Below are positions 1-5,700 of a stretch of 6,100 nt of DNA, piece after piece. Position 1 is the first letter of the stretch. Each line of letters starts with the position of its first letter. The stretch is from an uncultured Actinomyces sp. GTDB taxonomy: Bacteria > Actinomycetota > Actinomycetes > Actinomycetales > Actinomycetaceae. The translations under genes and the position numbers were made by a program. The notes under the pieces were generated by a model. The model did not search any database, was not told the origin of the DNA, and worked only from the letters and a program-made list of their open reading frames with translations. Where the stretch lies: the NCBI GenBank assembly GCA_938030835.1, contig CALHID010000319.1, positions 1-6,100 on the forward strand, written 5' to 3'.

Positions 1-11
1 CGCTTCCTCAT
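1..11 (-). CDS. Start of a gene, probably sensor histidine kinase (partial)
   Basis: Only the first three codons (Met-Arg-Lys) and part of the fourth lie in the window, so the product cannot be read. The start is credible because AAAGGAG lies at 18-24 on the minus strand, 6 bases before the ATG. It is the next gene after the response regulator on the same strand, 135 bp downstream of its stop. In actinobacterial two-component operons the order regulator then histidine kinase is usual, so a membrane sensor kinase is the best guess from context. A start such as Met-Arg-Lys with basic residues fits the short cytoplasmic lead before a first membrane segment, but this is weak support. The 12-146 gap shows no clear terminator, which agrees with co-transcription. 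Confidence 0.5.
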
Positions 12-17
12 GGGATT

Positions 18-24
18 CTCCTTT
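18..24 (-). promoter_or_regulatory. Ribosome-binding site of the gene entering at the left edge
   Basis: AAAGGAG on the minus strand, 6 bases from the ATG at 11-9. It is the strongest Shine-Dalgarno match in the window, and it is the main evidence that a real gene starts at the edge. Confidence 0.6.
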
Positions 25-146
25 GAATCAAGTGGGATTGGGTGGCAGGAGGTCTTAGAAGCATGACATCCCACCGGGTGCCTCCCATCATCCCTGGTGT
101 CGGAGACCGGAGAGGTATCGGGAAGTAACGGTTGGTAACACCGCCG

Positions 147-914
147 TCACCATCGTGGTGCGGTGCGTGTAACGGCCGCAGGCTGCGGTCCTGCTGCGTC
201 GCCAGATGTACTCTCCGCCAAGTGTGGCATGGTGTAGCCCTCTCCCCGCACCGAGTGGATGTATCTTCTGCCGGCCTCACCCAGAGAACGTCGTACCCTG
301 TAGGCGGTGGTCTTGATCATGTCCTTGCCGCCGCTATGGTCCTCTGTGCCCCAGACCTGGCTGAGCAGGTCTGCGTATGTCACCACGTTCCCGATGTTGC
401 GGGCGAGGACCTCCAAGAACCTCACCTCCGTATCGGACATGTCCAGCACCGAACCATGTAGGTAGACCCGGTGCGAGGCGGTATCGATCACCAGGTCTCC
501 ATTGGAAAGCGCAGGGGAGTGGCGTCCGTGCCATCTGCGTACGAGTGCCTGGGCTCGCAACGTGAGCTCACGAGGGCTGAAGGGCTTGGTGACGTAATCA
601 TCGCCGCCGACCGTCAGTCCCTGGATCTTGTCACGCATATCGTCGCGAGCTGTCAGGAAAAGGACGGGGATGGTGATACCTGCATCGCGCAGGCGGCGAG
701 TCACTGTGAAGCCATCCATATCGGGGAGCATAACGTCCAGAACGATCAGGTCAGGGCGTTCTTCCTGAGCCTGGTGGTAAGCAGATGCTCCGTCTTCTGC
801 CGTAATGACATCAAAGCCCGCAAAACGCAGTGATGAGGCCAGAAGATCGCGAATATTTGGTTCATCGTCAACGACAAGAAGTCGTGCTTCTCCAGTGTTT
901 TCAAATTCCGTCAT
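147..914 (-). CDS. OmpR/PhoB-family two-component response regulator
   Basis: A cytoplasmic transcription factor of 255 residues, activated by phosphorylation from a partner kinase. The receiver domain (about 11-125) has the acidic pair D16-D17, phospho-acceptor D60 in the VLDVMLPDMDG stretch, T88 in LFLTARD and K110 in YVTKPFS. All of the catalytic and switch residues are present. The winged-helix DNA-binding domain (about 136-230) has the family signatures LLSQVWG and IHSVRGEGY. The receiver resembles mycobacterial PhoP/TrcR-type regulators (NIRDLL, DKIQGLTVGGDDYVTKPF). A tail of about 25 residues, rich in Ala, Pro and Thr, follows the wing and looks disordered. The chosen ATG at 914 gives a normal lead before the receiver. 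An in-frame ATG at 923 is equally possible. The longer frame from 1025 would add 37 residues unlike the family and would cross the promoter region. No Shine-Dalgarno precedes either start. Target genes and signal cannot be told from the sequence. Confidence 0.93.
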   Translation of the reverse strand: MTEFENTGEARLLVVDDEPNIRDLLASSLRFAGFDVITAEDGASAYHQAQEERPDLIVLDVMLPDMDGFTVTRRLRDAGITIPVLFLTARDDMRDKIQGLTVGGDDYVTKPFSPRELTLRAQALVRRWHGRHSPALSNGDLVIDTASHRVYLHGSVLDMSDTEVRFLEVLARNIGNVVTYADLLSQVWGTEDHSGGKDMIKTTAYRVRRSLGEAGRRYIHSVRGEGYTMPHLAESTSGDAAGPQPAAVTRTAPRW

Positions 915-940
915 AGTCAACATTTTGAGTGAGATAGCTG

Positions 941-968
941 AATGTATCCTGAATGCCTGCTGTGTGAA
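941..968 (-). promoter_or_regulatory. Candidate promoter of the response regulator operon
   Basis: On the minus strand TTCACA (968-963) and TACATT (946-941) are separated by 16 bases. They match TTGACA at 5 of 6 and TATAAT at 4 of 6 positions. Transcription would begin near 933-935, leaving a very short leader of about 10-20 bases before the ATG at 923 or 914, which fits the lack of a Shine-Dalgarno sequence. Judged by eye only. Confidence 0.4.
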
Positions 969-989
969 ATTGTTTTTCTGAGAATCCGC

Positions 990-1017
990 ATGAAAAAGAT
1001 GTTGAAAGGAAGATAAT
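990..1017 (+). promoter_or_regulatory. Candidate leaderless promoter of the YdbS-like gene
   Basis: GATAAT at 1012-1017 (5 of 6 to TATAAT) stands 6 bases before the ATG at 1024. ATGAAA at 990-995 (4 of 6 to TTGACA) lies 16 bases further upstream. Transcription would start at or next to the start codon, the leaderless arrangement common in actinobacteria. A competing reading is that GGAAG at 1008-1012 serves as a ribosome-binding site with a long 11-base spacer. Confidence 0.45.
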
Positions 1018-1023
1018 GCAAGC

Positions 1024-1533
1024 ATGACTCAATCCAGCTCTCAAAATCTTTTTGAACCCCAAGGCGTGACTTTTAATCCGGTTAAACGCTCGCTTGCCCT
1101 AGTGCGGAGACTGAACGTCAGCGTTTACTTCATCATTGGTGTTGCTGCGGTATCGGTTGGCATGGTGATGGCACCAGATTTTCCACGAGAGTGGGGTTTT
1201 GGGATCATCGCTGGATTAAGTGCCGGATGGCTCTACATGATGTGGATTATCGGCCGGCAAGTACGTAATTTTGCATGGGCGCAAGGCGAGCATGATTTCC
1301 TCATTCGTCGAGGTGCTTTCTTCCGCTCGATGACAATCGTTCCTTACGGCCGCATTCAGTACGTTGATATTTCAGAAGGCCCTGTTTCCCGCTTCTTTGG
1401 TATCTCCACGGTGATCATTCATACGGCCTCGGTCTCTACTCGTGCCTTTGTTCAGGGGATCCCCTCTGAGGATGCTGCCCGTCTGCGCGACCAGCTCGCG
1501 CAGCGTGGAAGCGCTGAGATGGCAGGGCTGTGA
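1024..1533 (+). CDS. YdbS-like membrane protein with bacterial PH domain
   Basis: A 169-residue membrane protein of the YdbS/YvcS type (bPH2, formerly DUF304). Two hydrophobic segments (about 33-50 and 58-77) form a hairpin, and both termini are then expected in the cytoplasm. The PH-type domain (about 88-158) carries the family core: IRRGAFFRSMTIVPYGRIQ, then a Pro-Val-Ser-Arg-Phe-Phe-Gly turn ending in VIIHTAS. Family members are about 150-180 residues, so it is complete. The biochemical role is not established for this family. In many Gram-positive bacteria it is encoded next to a YdbT protein, as here, and the two are thought to act together at the membrane. The stop touches the next gene, so the two are surely co-transcribed. 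It is divergent from the response regulator across 109 bp. The ATG at 1024 is the only start that leaves a normal N-terminus. Confidence 0.88.
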   Translation: MTQSSSQNLFEPQGVTFNPVKRSLALVRRLNVSVYFIIGVAAVSVGMVMAPDFPREWGFGIIAGLSAGWLYMMWIIGRQVRNFAWAQGEHDFLIRRGAFFRSMTIVPYGRIQYVDISEGPVSRFFGISTVIIHTASVSTRAFVQGIPSEDAARLRDQLAQRGSAEMAGL

Positions 1534-1535
1534 GC

Positions 1536-3182
1536 ATGAGTTCTTCTCAACACGTGTATGCAGCGGACCAAGGGGTTGATCCCTCGCTGTGGCGCCGCGT
1601 CCACGTCATCACGCCTCTTCTGGAGATCTGGCAAATCCTAGTGGCAGGTTTTGCCTTGGTTACTTATCGCAATTTCAGTGAAATTCAGGAAATGCTGCGC
1701 TCTGAGTATCTTCTCTCTTTCCTTTCGGAGCGTTTCTTTTATTTGGCGGGGAGCGCGCTGATTGTCATCGCCGTCCTGGTTGGTTTTGTTTTTCTCCAGT
1801 GGTGGTCCTTGGCCTTTGCAGTCACGGAAACCGCAGTGTGGTCGCGTCGTGGGATTCTTAAGCGTCAGCAGCGCCATGCGCGTTTGGATCGTATTCAGGC
1901 CGTTGATATCTCCCAGCCGGTCCTTGCGCGCATTCTTGGTTTGGGCAAGCTTGACGTCGAAGTTGCTGGTGGTTCCTCCTCTAACATCACCATCGGTTAC
2001 CTCAAGGTCTCCGAACTTGAAGCTCTGCGCGGTGAAATCCTCGCTCGTGCCGCAGGGCTGAGGGTAGAAGCGCAAACTTCCCCCGAGGCCTCGGCAATGG
2101 GGGGATCGCCTCAGTCTCCTTACGCCCCCGCCCAGAGCGGGTACCCAGCTGCAGCGGCAGATCCCTACGCGCCCACCCAGCCCACGGCCTCGCAAACTCC
2201 CGGAAACTACAGCTATACCGGTGAGGTCTATGCGCCCTCCTCAATCCCGGTCGCACCTGAGCGGGAGCTCTATCAGGTCTCAATGGGACGCCTACTCGGA
2301 TCGCAGATGCTGTCTTTGGGCAATATCGTTGCCATTTTGCTTCTGATCGCATTCCTCGTCGCAGGAAGCATCGCCGCTGTACAAGAGGGCATTGTTGTCG
2401 CCATTGCATCATTGGGCGGTTTCCTTTCTGTGGCAATGTCGATCGTCGGTGTGCAGTGGAATCGTTTTGCTTCCGAGGCCAATTTCCGCCTCGCGATTTC
2501 CCCAGATGGTATCCGCGTGCGGCGCGGTTTACTCAGTACTCGCGCGCAGACCATTCCGCCCAGGCGTATTCACGCGATTCAGGTTCAGCAGCCCTTCTTT
2601 TGGCGTTTCCTGGGGTGGTATCGCGTGAGCATCCTTCAAGCCGGTTACGGCGCGAAAGACACTGACTCGGACAAACAGCAGAGCTCTCACATCCTTATTC
2701 CAGTGGGTACACGCCAAGACGTTGAATTCGCACTGTGGATGGTTTTCAACGATCTGGGTGTCGACGATGTTCCTTCCTTTATCGAGGCTGCGCTCGCGGG
2801 AAAGGGAAGCGGGCAGGGCTTTGTGCAGATGTCGCCTCGAGCGCGCTGCTTGGACCCCTTCGCCTACCATCGCCGCGCTCGAGCAATCACGCGGACCACA
2901 TTCGTTATCCGCGATGGTTGGTTGAATTGGAAGAGCCTGTGGGCACCTATTGCTCGTCTGCAGTCGGTTCGGGTGCAATCGGGTCCGCTAGAACGCAAAC
3001 TGGGTGTGGCAAGTCTGCACATGGATGTGGTTCCCGGTGCATTCAGGATGATTGCGGAGCATCAAGATGCCTCGCAGGCAAGTGCAGATATTTTCACCTT
3101 GCTCGTTGAGGGGCAGGCCAACCGTGCCAGCGAGCCTCCTGAGAAATGGATGCTGCGCGTAGAAAATGGGATGCACAGTTAA
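1536..3182 (+). CDS. YdbT-like membrane protein with three bacterial PH domains
   Basis: A 548-residue membrane protein of the YdbT family, partner of the preceding YdbS-like protein. Layout in this numbering: membrane segments at about 26-45 and 68-92, first PH unit at about 98-175, then a Pro/Ala/Ser/Tyr-rich linker (about 180-243, with PYAP repeated twice and VYAP once). A second membrane pair follows (about 261-282 and 285-308), then a second PH unit (about 312-405) and a third without its own membrane pair (about 440-525). Each unit repeats an R-x-G...R-I/L-x-x-x-x-V/I...P-x-x-R/W-x-L-G pattern. The third has PLERKLGVASLHMDVVPG, typical of the last domain in actinobacterial YdbT. ATG 1536 is preferred because AGGG at 1524-1527 lies 8 bases upstream. 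A GTG at 1530 would overlap the previous stop as GTGA and add two residues. No enzymatic motif is visible and the molecular function is unknown. Confidence 0.88.
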   Translation: MSSSQHVYAADQGVDPSLWRRVHVITPLLEIWQILVAGFALVTYRNFSEIQEMLRSEYLLSFLSERFFYLAGSALIVIAVLVGFVFLQWWSLAFAVTETAVWSRRGILKRQQRHARLDRIQAVDISQPVLARILGLGKLDVEVAGGSSSNITIGYLKVSELEALRGEILARAAGLRVEAQTSPEASAMGGSPQSPYAPAQSGYPAAAADPYAPTQPTASQTPGNYSYTGEVYAPSSIPVAPERELYQVSMGRLLGSQMLSLGNIVAILLLIAFLVAGSIAAVQEGIVVAIASLGGFLSVAMSIVGVQWNRFASEANFRLAISPDGIRVRRGLLSTRAQTIPPRRIHAIQVQQPFFWRFLGWYRVSILQAGYGAKDTDSDKQQSSHILIPVGTRQDVEFALWMVFNDLGVDDVPSFIEAALAGKGSGQGFVQMSPRARCLDPFAYHRRARAITRTTFVIRDGWLNWKSLWAPIARLQSVRVQSGPLERKLGVASLHMDVVPGAFRMIAEHQDASQASADIFTLLVEGQANRASEPPEKWMLRVENGMHS

Positions 3183-3275
3183 TTTCCAGTGACGCAGCTG
3201 CGAAGATAGCGCCAATCAACGGGCGCGGATCCAAACGCGGCTTGGCACTCAGGGCCATACGTCAGACAGCACAGC

Positions 3276-3280
3276 AAAGG
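3276..3280 (+). promoter_or_regulatory. Ribosome-binding site fixing the DUF2520 gene start
   Basis: AAAGG lies 6 bases before the ATG at 3287. It decides against the longer in-frame start at 3146, which lies inside the upstream gene and has no such site. Confidence 0.5.
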
Positions 3281-3286
3281 CGGGAT

Positions 3287-4213
3287 ATGCGCGGCGGTCG
3301 ACTTGATATCGGCATTATCGGCATGGGACATGTTGGTCCTGTGATTGGTTCGGCCCTGCGCGCGGTTGGACACACGATCGTTGGGGTGAGTGCTTCTTCG
3401 GAGGAATCGCGGGAGCGTGCCGATGCTCTGTTACCGGGGATTCCCATTCTTTCGGTGGAAGAGATTGTCTCTCGTTGCCAAATGGTTGTTCTGACCGTTC
3501 CCGATGACCAACTGGAAGGTTTGGTCAAGGGGCTGGCTGAATTAGGCGCCTGGCAACCCTCACAACTGGTTGTGCATACTTCAGGGGCACACGGAATCGA
3601 TATTCTGCGTCCCGCTTCGGGTATGGGGGCAATTCCCCTGGCAATTCATCCGGCGATGACCTTCACGGGGACCTCTGTTGACGTTCCTCGTTTGGTGGGA
3701 ACGCCCTTTGCGGTGACTGCTCCTGCAATCGCCTTGCCCATAGCCCAAGCGCTAGTCGTTGAAATGGGCGGTGAGCCTTTTGAGATCGCGGAGGAAGATC
3801 GCGGGGTCTACCACGCTGCGTTGAATCACGGTGCAAATTTCCTTGCCACCGTAGTTACGCAGTCTAAGCAGATCCTCTCCACCGTTGGAATTGATGATCC
3901 AGGAACTTTCTTGCGTCCCCTGTGCGAGGCTGCCCTAGATCGCGCGCTGCGAGCGGGAGATCGCGGTGTTTCTGGCCCCATCCCGCGGGGCGATGTCGGA
4001 ACAATTCGCGAGCACCTCAGCGTTCTAGAAACCAAAGCCAAGGAAGAAAACCTGGCGGGGGAGGGGCAGTGGGCACACCGCCTCCGGGATGCGCGCTCGA
4101 CCTACGCGGCAATGACTGTGCACACCGTCGACCTATTGGAATTCGAGGGACGAATCAGCTCTCAGGTGGCCTCGGAAATTCGCGCAGCCGTGCGCGAAAT
4201 GGGTGAAAAGTGA
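3287..4213 (+). CDS. Rossmann-like and DUF2520 domain protein, putative dehydrogenase
   Basis: A 308-residue cytoplasmic protein with the fold of 6-phosphogluconate/hydroxyacid dehydrogenases and of ketopantoate reductase. The N-terminal Rossmann half (about 6-160) starts with GIIGMGHVG, giving GxGxxG at G12-G14-G17, followed by VVLTVPDDQL, the family signature HTSGAHG (97-103) and AIHPAMTF around H121-P122. The helical DUF2520 half (about 165-300) has HAALNHGANF (176-185) and SGPIPRGD (229-236). The reaction is not established. The NAD(P)-binding fold is seen, but the substrate is not. The related M. tuberculosis gene Rv3603c also lies directly upstream of panC, and this conserved position suggests a link to pantothenate supply. 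The ATG at 3287 gives the usual short lead before the GxGxxG motif and has a ribosome-binding site. The frame stays open back to 3146, which would add 47 residues of low-complexity, basic character overlapping the YdbT gene; I reject that start. Confidence 0.88.
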   Translation: MRGGRLDIGIIGMGHVGPVIGSALRAVGHTIVGVSASSEESRERADALLPGIPILSVEEIVSRCQMVVLTVPDDQLEGLVKGLAELGAWQPSQLVVHTSGAHGIDILRPASGMGAIPLAIHPAMTFTGTSVDVPRLVGTPFAVTAPAIALPIAQALVVEMGGEPFEIAEEDRGVYHAALNHGANFLATVVTQSKQILSTVGIDDPGTFLRPLCEAALDRALRAGDRGVSGPIPRGDVGTIREHLSVLETKAKEENLAGEGQWAHRLRDARSTYAAMTVHTVDLLEFEGRISSQVASEIRAAVREMGEK

Positions 4214-4219
4214 TCCGTT

Positions 4220-4250
4220 AGACCCCCACGAAATGGCGTTTTGGGGGCCT
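4220..4250 (+). terminator. Hairpin between the DUF2520 gene and panC, weak terminator or attenuator
   Basis: CCCCCA at 4223-4228 pairs with TGGGGG at 4242-4247, extended outward by A4220-T4250 and G4221-C4249 past one mismatch. It extends inward by AAA (4231-4233) with TTT (4239-4241) around a TGGCG loop after a two-base bulge. Only three T follow (TTT at 4250-4252), so intrinsic termination would be partial. It begins 7 bases after the DUF2520 stop and ends 20 bases before panC. Confidence 0.4.
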
Positions 4251-4270
4251 TTCGGGCGAAAATAAGTCAT

Positions 4271-5212
4271 ATGAACTCTACGCCTCAGTTGACGCATACC
4301 CGAGAAGAGCTTGCGCAAGCACTATCCCAACTTGAGGGGACGCGCGCGCTGGTCATGACAATGGGAGCGCTCCACCGAGGGCACCTTGAGCTTGTCCGGC
4401 AGGCACGGGAGCTTGCCGATCACGTCATCGTCACGATCTTCGTGAACCCCACCCAGTTTGCTCCGGGCGAGGACTACGACGCCTATCCGCGCACATTGGA
4501 TGCCGATATGGAAGCCCTGTCAACGGTGGGTGCTGATCTTGTATGGGCTCCTTCCGTAAGCGATGCTTACCCAACTCCTGCAACCACCCGTATCGACGCT
4601 GGCCCGGTTGCTCACATTCTTGAAGGCGCAACCCGCCCGACGCACTTTGCCGGCGTTGCCCTGGTCGTCTCAAAGGCTATGAATCTAATCCGTCCTGATG
4701 TTGCGCTCTTTGGTCAAAAAGATGCCCAGCAGCTGGCGGTTATTCGCACTTTCGTTCGTGACTTGGATATGCCCGTGCGCATTCAGGCCGTTGAGATTGT
4801 TCGCGATAGCGATGGTGTTGCGCTGTCTTCGCGTAATCAGTACCTCAGCGAGGAAGAGCGCGTGCATGCGCGTTCCCTGTCGCGCGCGATTGACGAGGCC
4901 CGCGCTGCAGCGGCCTTGGGTGTTCCTCTTGACGAAGTTTTGCGTGCAGCAGCCTCTGTTCTCGAGGCCGAAGAGGGAGTTGTTCCCGATTACGTTGCGA
5001 TCGTGGATGATGACGATTTCACCCTGCTTGCAGGGAGCGGAAGCGCCGCAGAGCAAGTGGATGAGGATAGCCGCGAGAAAGCCCTGGAAGCTGCGGCAAC
5101 GCAGGGAAGCCTTCGCGCTCGAATTCTTCTTGCCGCGCGGGTCGGAGCGACTCGCTTGATCGATAACGCGGATGTCGTTATTTCTGTTGCCGGAGGCGCA
5201 CGTCATGAGTGA
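4271..5212 (+). CDS. panC: Pantothenate synthetase (pantoate-beta-alanine ligase)
   Basis: The enzyme joins pantoate and beta-alanine using ATP, through a pantoyl-adenylate, to give pantothenate for coenzyme A; it acts in the cytoplasm. The 313-residue protein shows all family blocks: TMGALHRGH (30-38, the HxGH nucleotide-binding signature, H35 and H38), FVNPTQF (57-63), YPRTLDAD (72-79), EGATRPTHFAGV (118-129), FGQKDAQQL (147-155) and ALSSRNQYLS (184-193, the KMSKS-equivalent region). The C-terminal dimer region ends in LLAARVGATRLIDN. Residues about 250-282, acidic and Ala/Ser-rich, look like an insertion of some 20-25 residues relative to usual PanC (about 280-310 residues). ATG 4271 is chosen. 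An in-frame TTG at 4241 lies in the hairpin and would add only ten unconserved residues. No Shine-Dalgarno precedes 4271, while GAAAAT at 4258-4263 sits 7 bases upstream, so leaderless expression is possible. The last 8 bases overlap panD. Confidence 0.96.
   Translation: MNSTPQLTHTREELAQALSQLEGTRALVMTMGALHRGHLELVRQARELADHVIVTIFVNPTQFAPGEDYDAYPRTLDADMEALSTVGADLVWAPSVSDAYPTPATTRIDAGPVAHILEGATRPTHFAGVALVVSKAMNLIRPDVALFGQKDAQQLAVIRTFVRDLDMPVRIQAVEIVRDSDGVALSSRNQYLSEEERVHARSLSRAIDEARAAAALGVPLDEVLRAAASVLEAEEGVVPDYVAIVDDDDFTLLAGSGSAAEQVDEDSREKALEAAATQGSLRARILLAARVGATRLIDNADVVISVAGGARHE
5192..5196 (+). promoter_or_regulatory. Ribosome-binding site of panD inside the panC end
   Basis: GGAGG lies 8 bases before the ATG at 5205 and within the panC reading frame. 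It fixes the panD start and supports coupled translation of the two genes. Confidence 0.6.
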
Positions 5213-5639
5213 AATGACTCGGACCATGGTGATTGGAAAGATTCACCGTGCACGAGTAACTGGAGCCGATTTGCATTATGTTGGCTCAATTACCATCGAC
5301 GAAGACCTCCTGGATGCGGCCAATATTGTTCCCGGCCAAAAAGTGGATATCGCGGATGTGAACAACGGGTCACGCCTGTCGACATACACGATTGCCGGTC
5401 AGCGTGGAAGTGGTGTCATTCAGCTCAATGGAGCCGCGGCACATCTGGTGAACCTAGATGATTTGGTCATCATCATGGCCTATGCCCAGGTCCCTGAATC
5501 CCAGGTTCGCTCCGTAACGCCCAGTGTCGTTTTCGTTGATGCGCAGAATCGAATTATCGAAGAGGGGGACGCTTTGGGACAGGTCCCTGAGTCTTCGCCT
5601 CGCGCCCAAAGCTTGGGCTTGAAGAGTTCGGGTGTGTGA
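5205..5639 (+). CDS. panD: Aspartate 1-decarboxylase precursor
   Basis: Decarboxylates L-aspartate to beta-alanine, the second substrate of PanC. It is a pyruvoyl enzyme made as a proenzyme that cleaves itself. In this 144-residue protein the cleavage bond is G27-S28 (in YVGSITID), S28 becoming the pyruvoyl group. Other family residues are visible: K12, H14, Y25, R57, Y61 (in RLSTYTI) and NGAAAHL from N75. The tail beyond about residue 115 (FVDAQNRI and after) is of the longer actinobacterial kind; the E. coli enzyme is 126 residues. In many actinobacteria self-cleavage needs no separate maturation factor, and none is seen here. ATG 5205 overlaps the panC stop by 8 bases and has GGAGG upstream. 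A second ATG at 5214 would shorten the protein by three residues. It is clearly in one operon with panC, giving both last steps of pantothenate synthesis together. Confidence 0.96.
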   Translation: MSEMTRTMVIGKIHRARVTGADLHYVGSITIDEDLLDAANIVPGQKVDIADVNNGSRLSTYTIAGQRGSGVIQLNGAAAHLVNLDDLVIIMAYAQVPESQVRSVTPSVVFVDAQNRIIEEGDALGQVPESSPRAQSLGLKSSGV

Positions 5640-5651
5640 ATTTCAATCCGC

Positions 5652-5669
5652 TCATACCCATGGGCGTGA
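5652..5669 (+). promoter_or_regulatory. Imperfect palindrome upstream of lysS
   Basis: TCATACCCA and TGGGCGTGA face each other with no spacer; seven of nine pairs are complementary, including an 8-base perfect centre CCCATGGG. It runs into the likely -35 region of lysS, where an operator could lie. It could also form a small RNA hairpin after panD, but no T-run follows, so it is not a standard terminator. Confidence 0.3.
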
Positions 5670-5693
5670 CTAATCGCTGACTTTCGCTACCAT
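5666..5693 (+). promoter_or_regulatory. Candidate leaderless promoter of lysS
   Basis: TACCAT at 5688-5693 fits the actinobacterial TAnnnT -10 pattern and ends 7 bases before the lysS ATG, so transcription would start at the A of the start codon. GTGACT at 5666-5671 (4 of 6 to TTGACA) is 16 bases upstream. No convincing ribosome-binding site precedes lysS, which supports the leaderless reading. Confidence 0.5.
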
Positions 5694-5700
5694 TGAAGTC

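Noticed and set aside
12..146. Small inverted repeats in the gap after the response regulator, such as GGTGTC/GAGACC near 97-111.
   Set aside because: Stems are short, contain a mismatch and lack a T-run, so no terminator or RNA element is supported.
8..280. A 90-codon open frame on the minus strand ending as ATGA on the left-edge gene start.
   Set aside because: It overlaps the response regulator end in another frame, has no recognisable domain and no good ribosome-binding site, and the regulator's winged helix is already complete, so it is not a frameshifted remainder.
960..974. A 15-base stretch, AACAATTTCACACAG on the minus strand, identical to the region after the lac operator in E. coli and in common cloning vectors.
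   Set aside because: The match stops at both sides and the flanking bases differ from lac sequence, so vector contamination or a real lac-type operator is not supported; it is most simply chance in an AT-rich promoter gap.
915..1025. N-terminal extension of the response regulator to an ATG at 1025.
   Set aside because: The extra 37 residues resemble no receiver lead and cover the divergent promoter region; starts at 914 or 923 fit the family.
1638..2195. A 185-codon minus-strand open frame opposite the YdbT-like gene.
   Set aside because: It mirrors a well-supported coding frame on the other strand and shows no domain; typical antisense shadow.
3146..3286. Longer start of the DUF2520 protein overlapping the YdbT-like gene by 37 bases.
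   Set aside because: The added 47 residues precede the conserved GxGxxG lead, have no family resemblance, and the ATG at 3287 has a ribosome-binding site at the right spacing.
4685..5227. A 180-codon minus-strand open frame opposite panC and panD.
   Set aside because: panC is unambiguous here; the antisense frame has no recognisable motif and no start signal.
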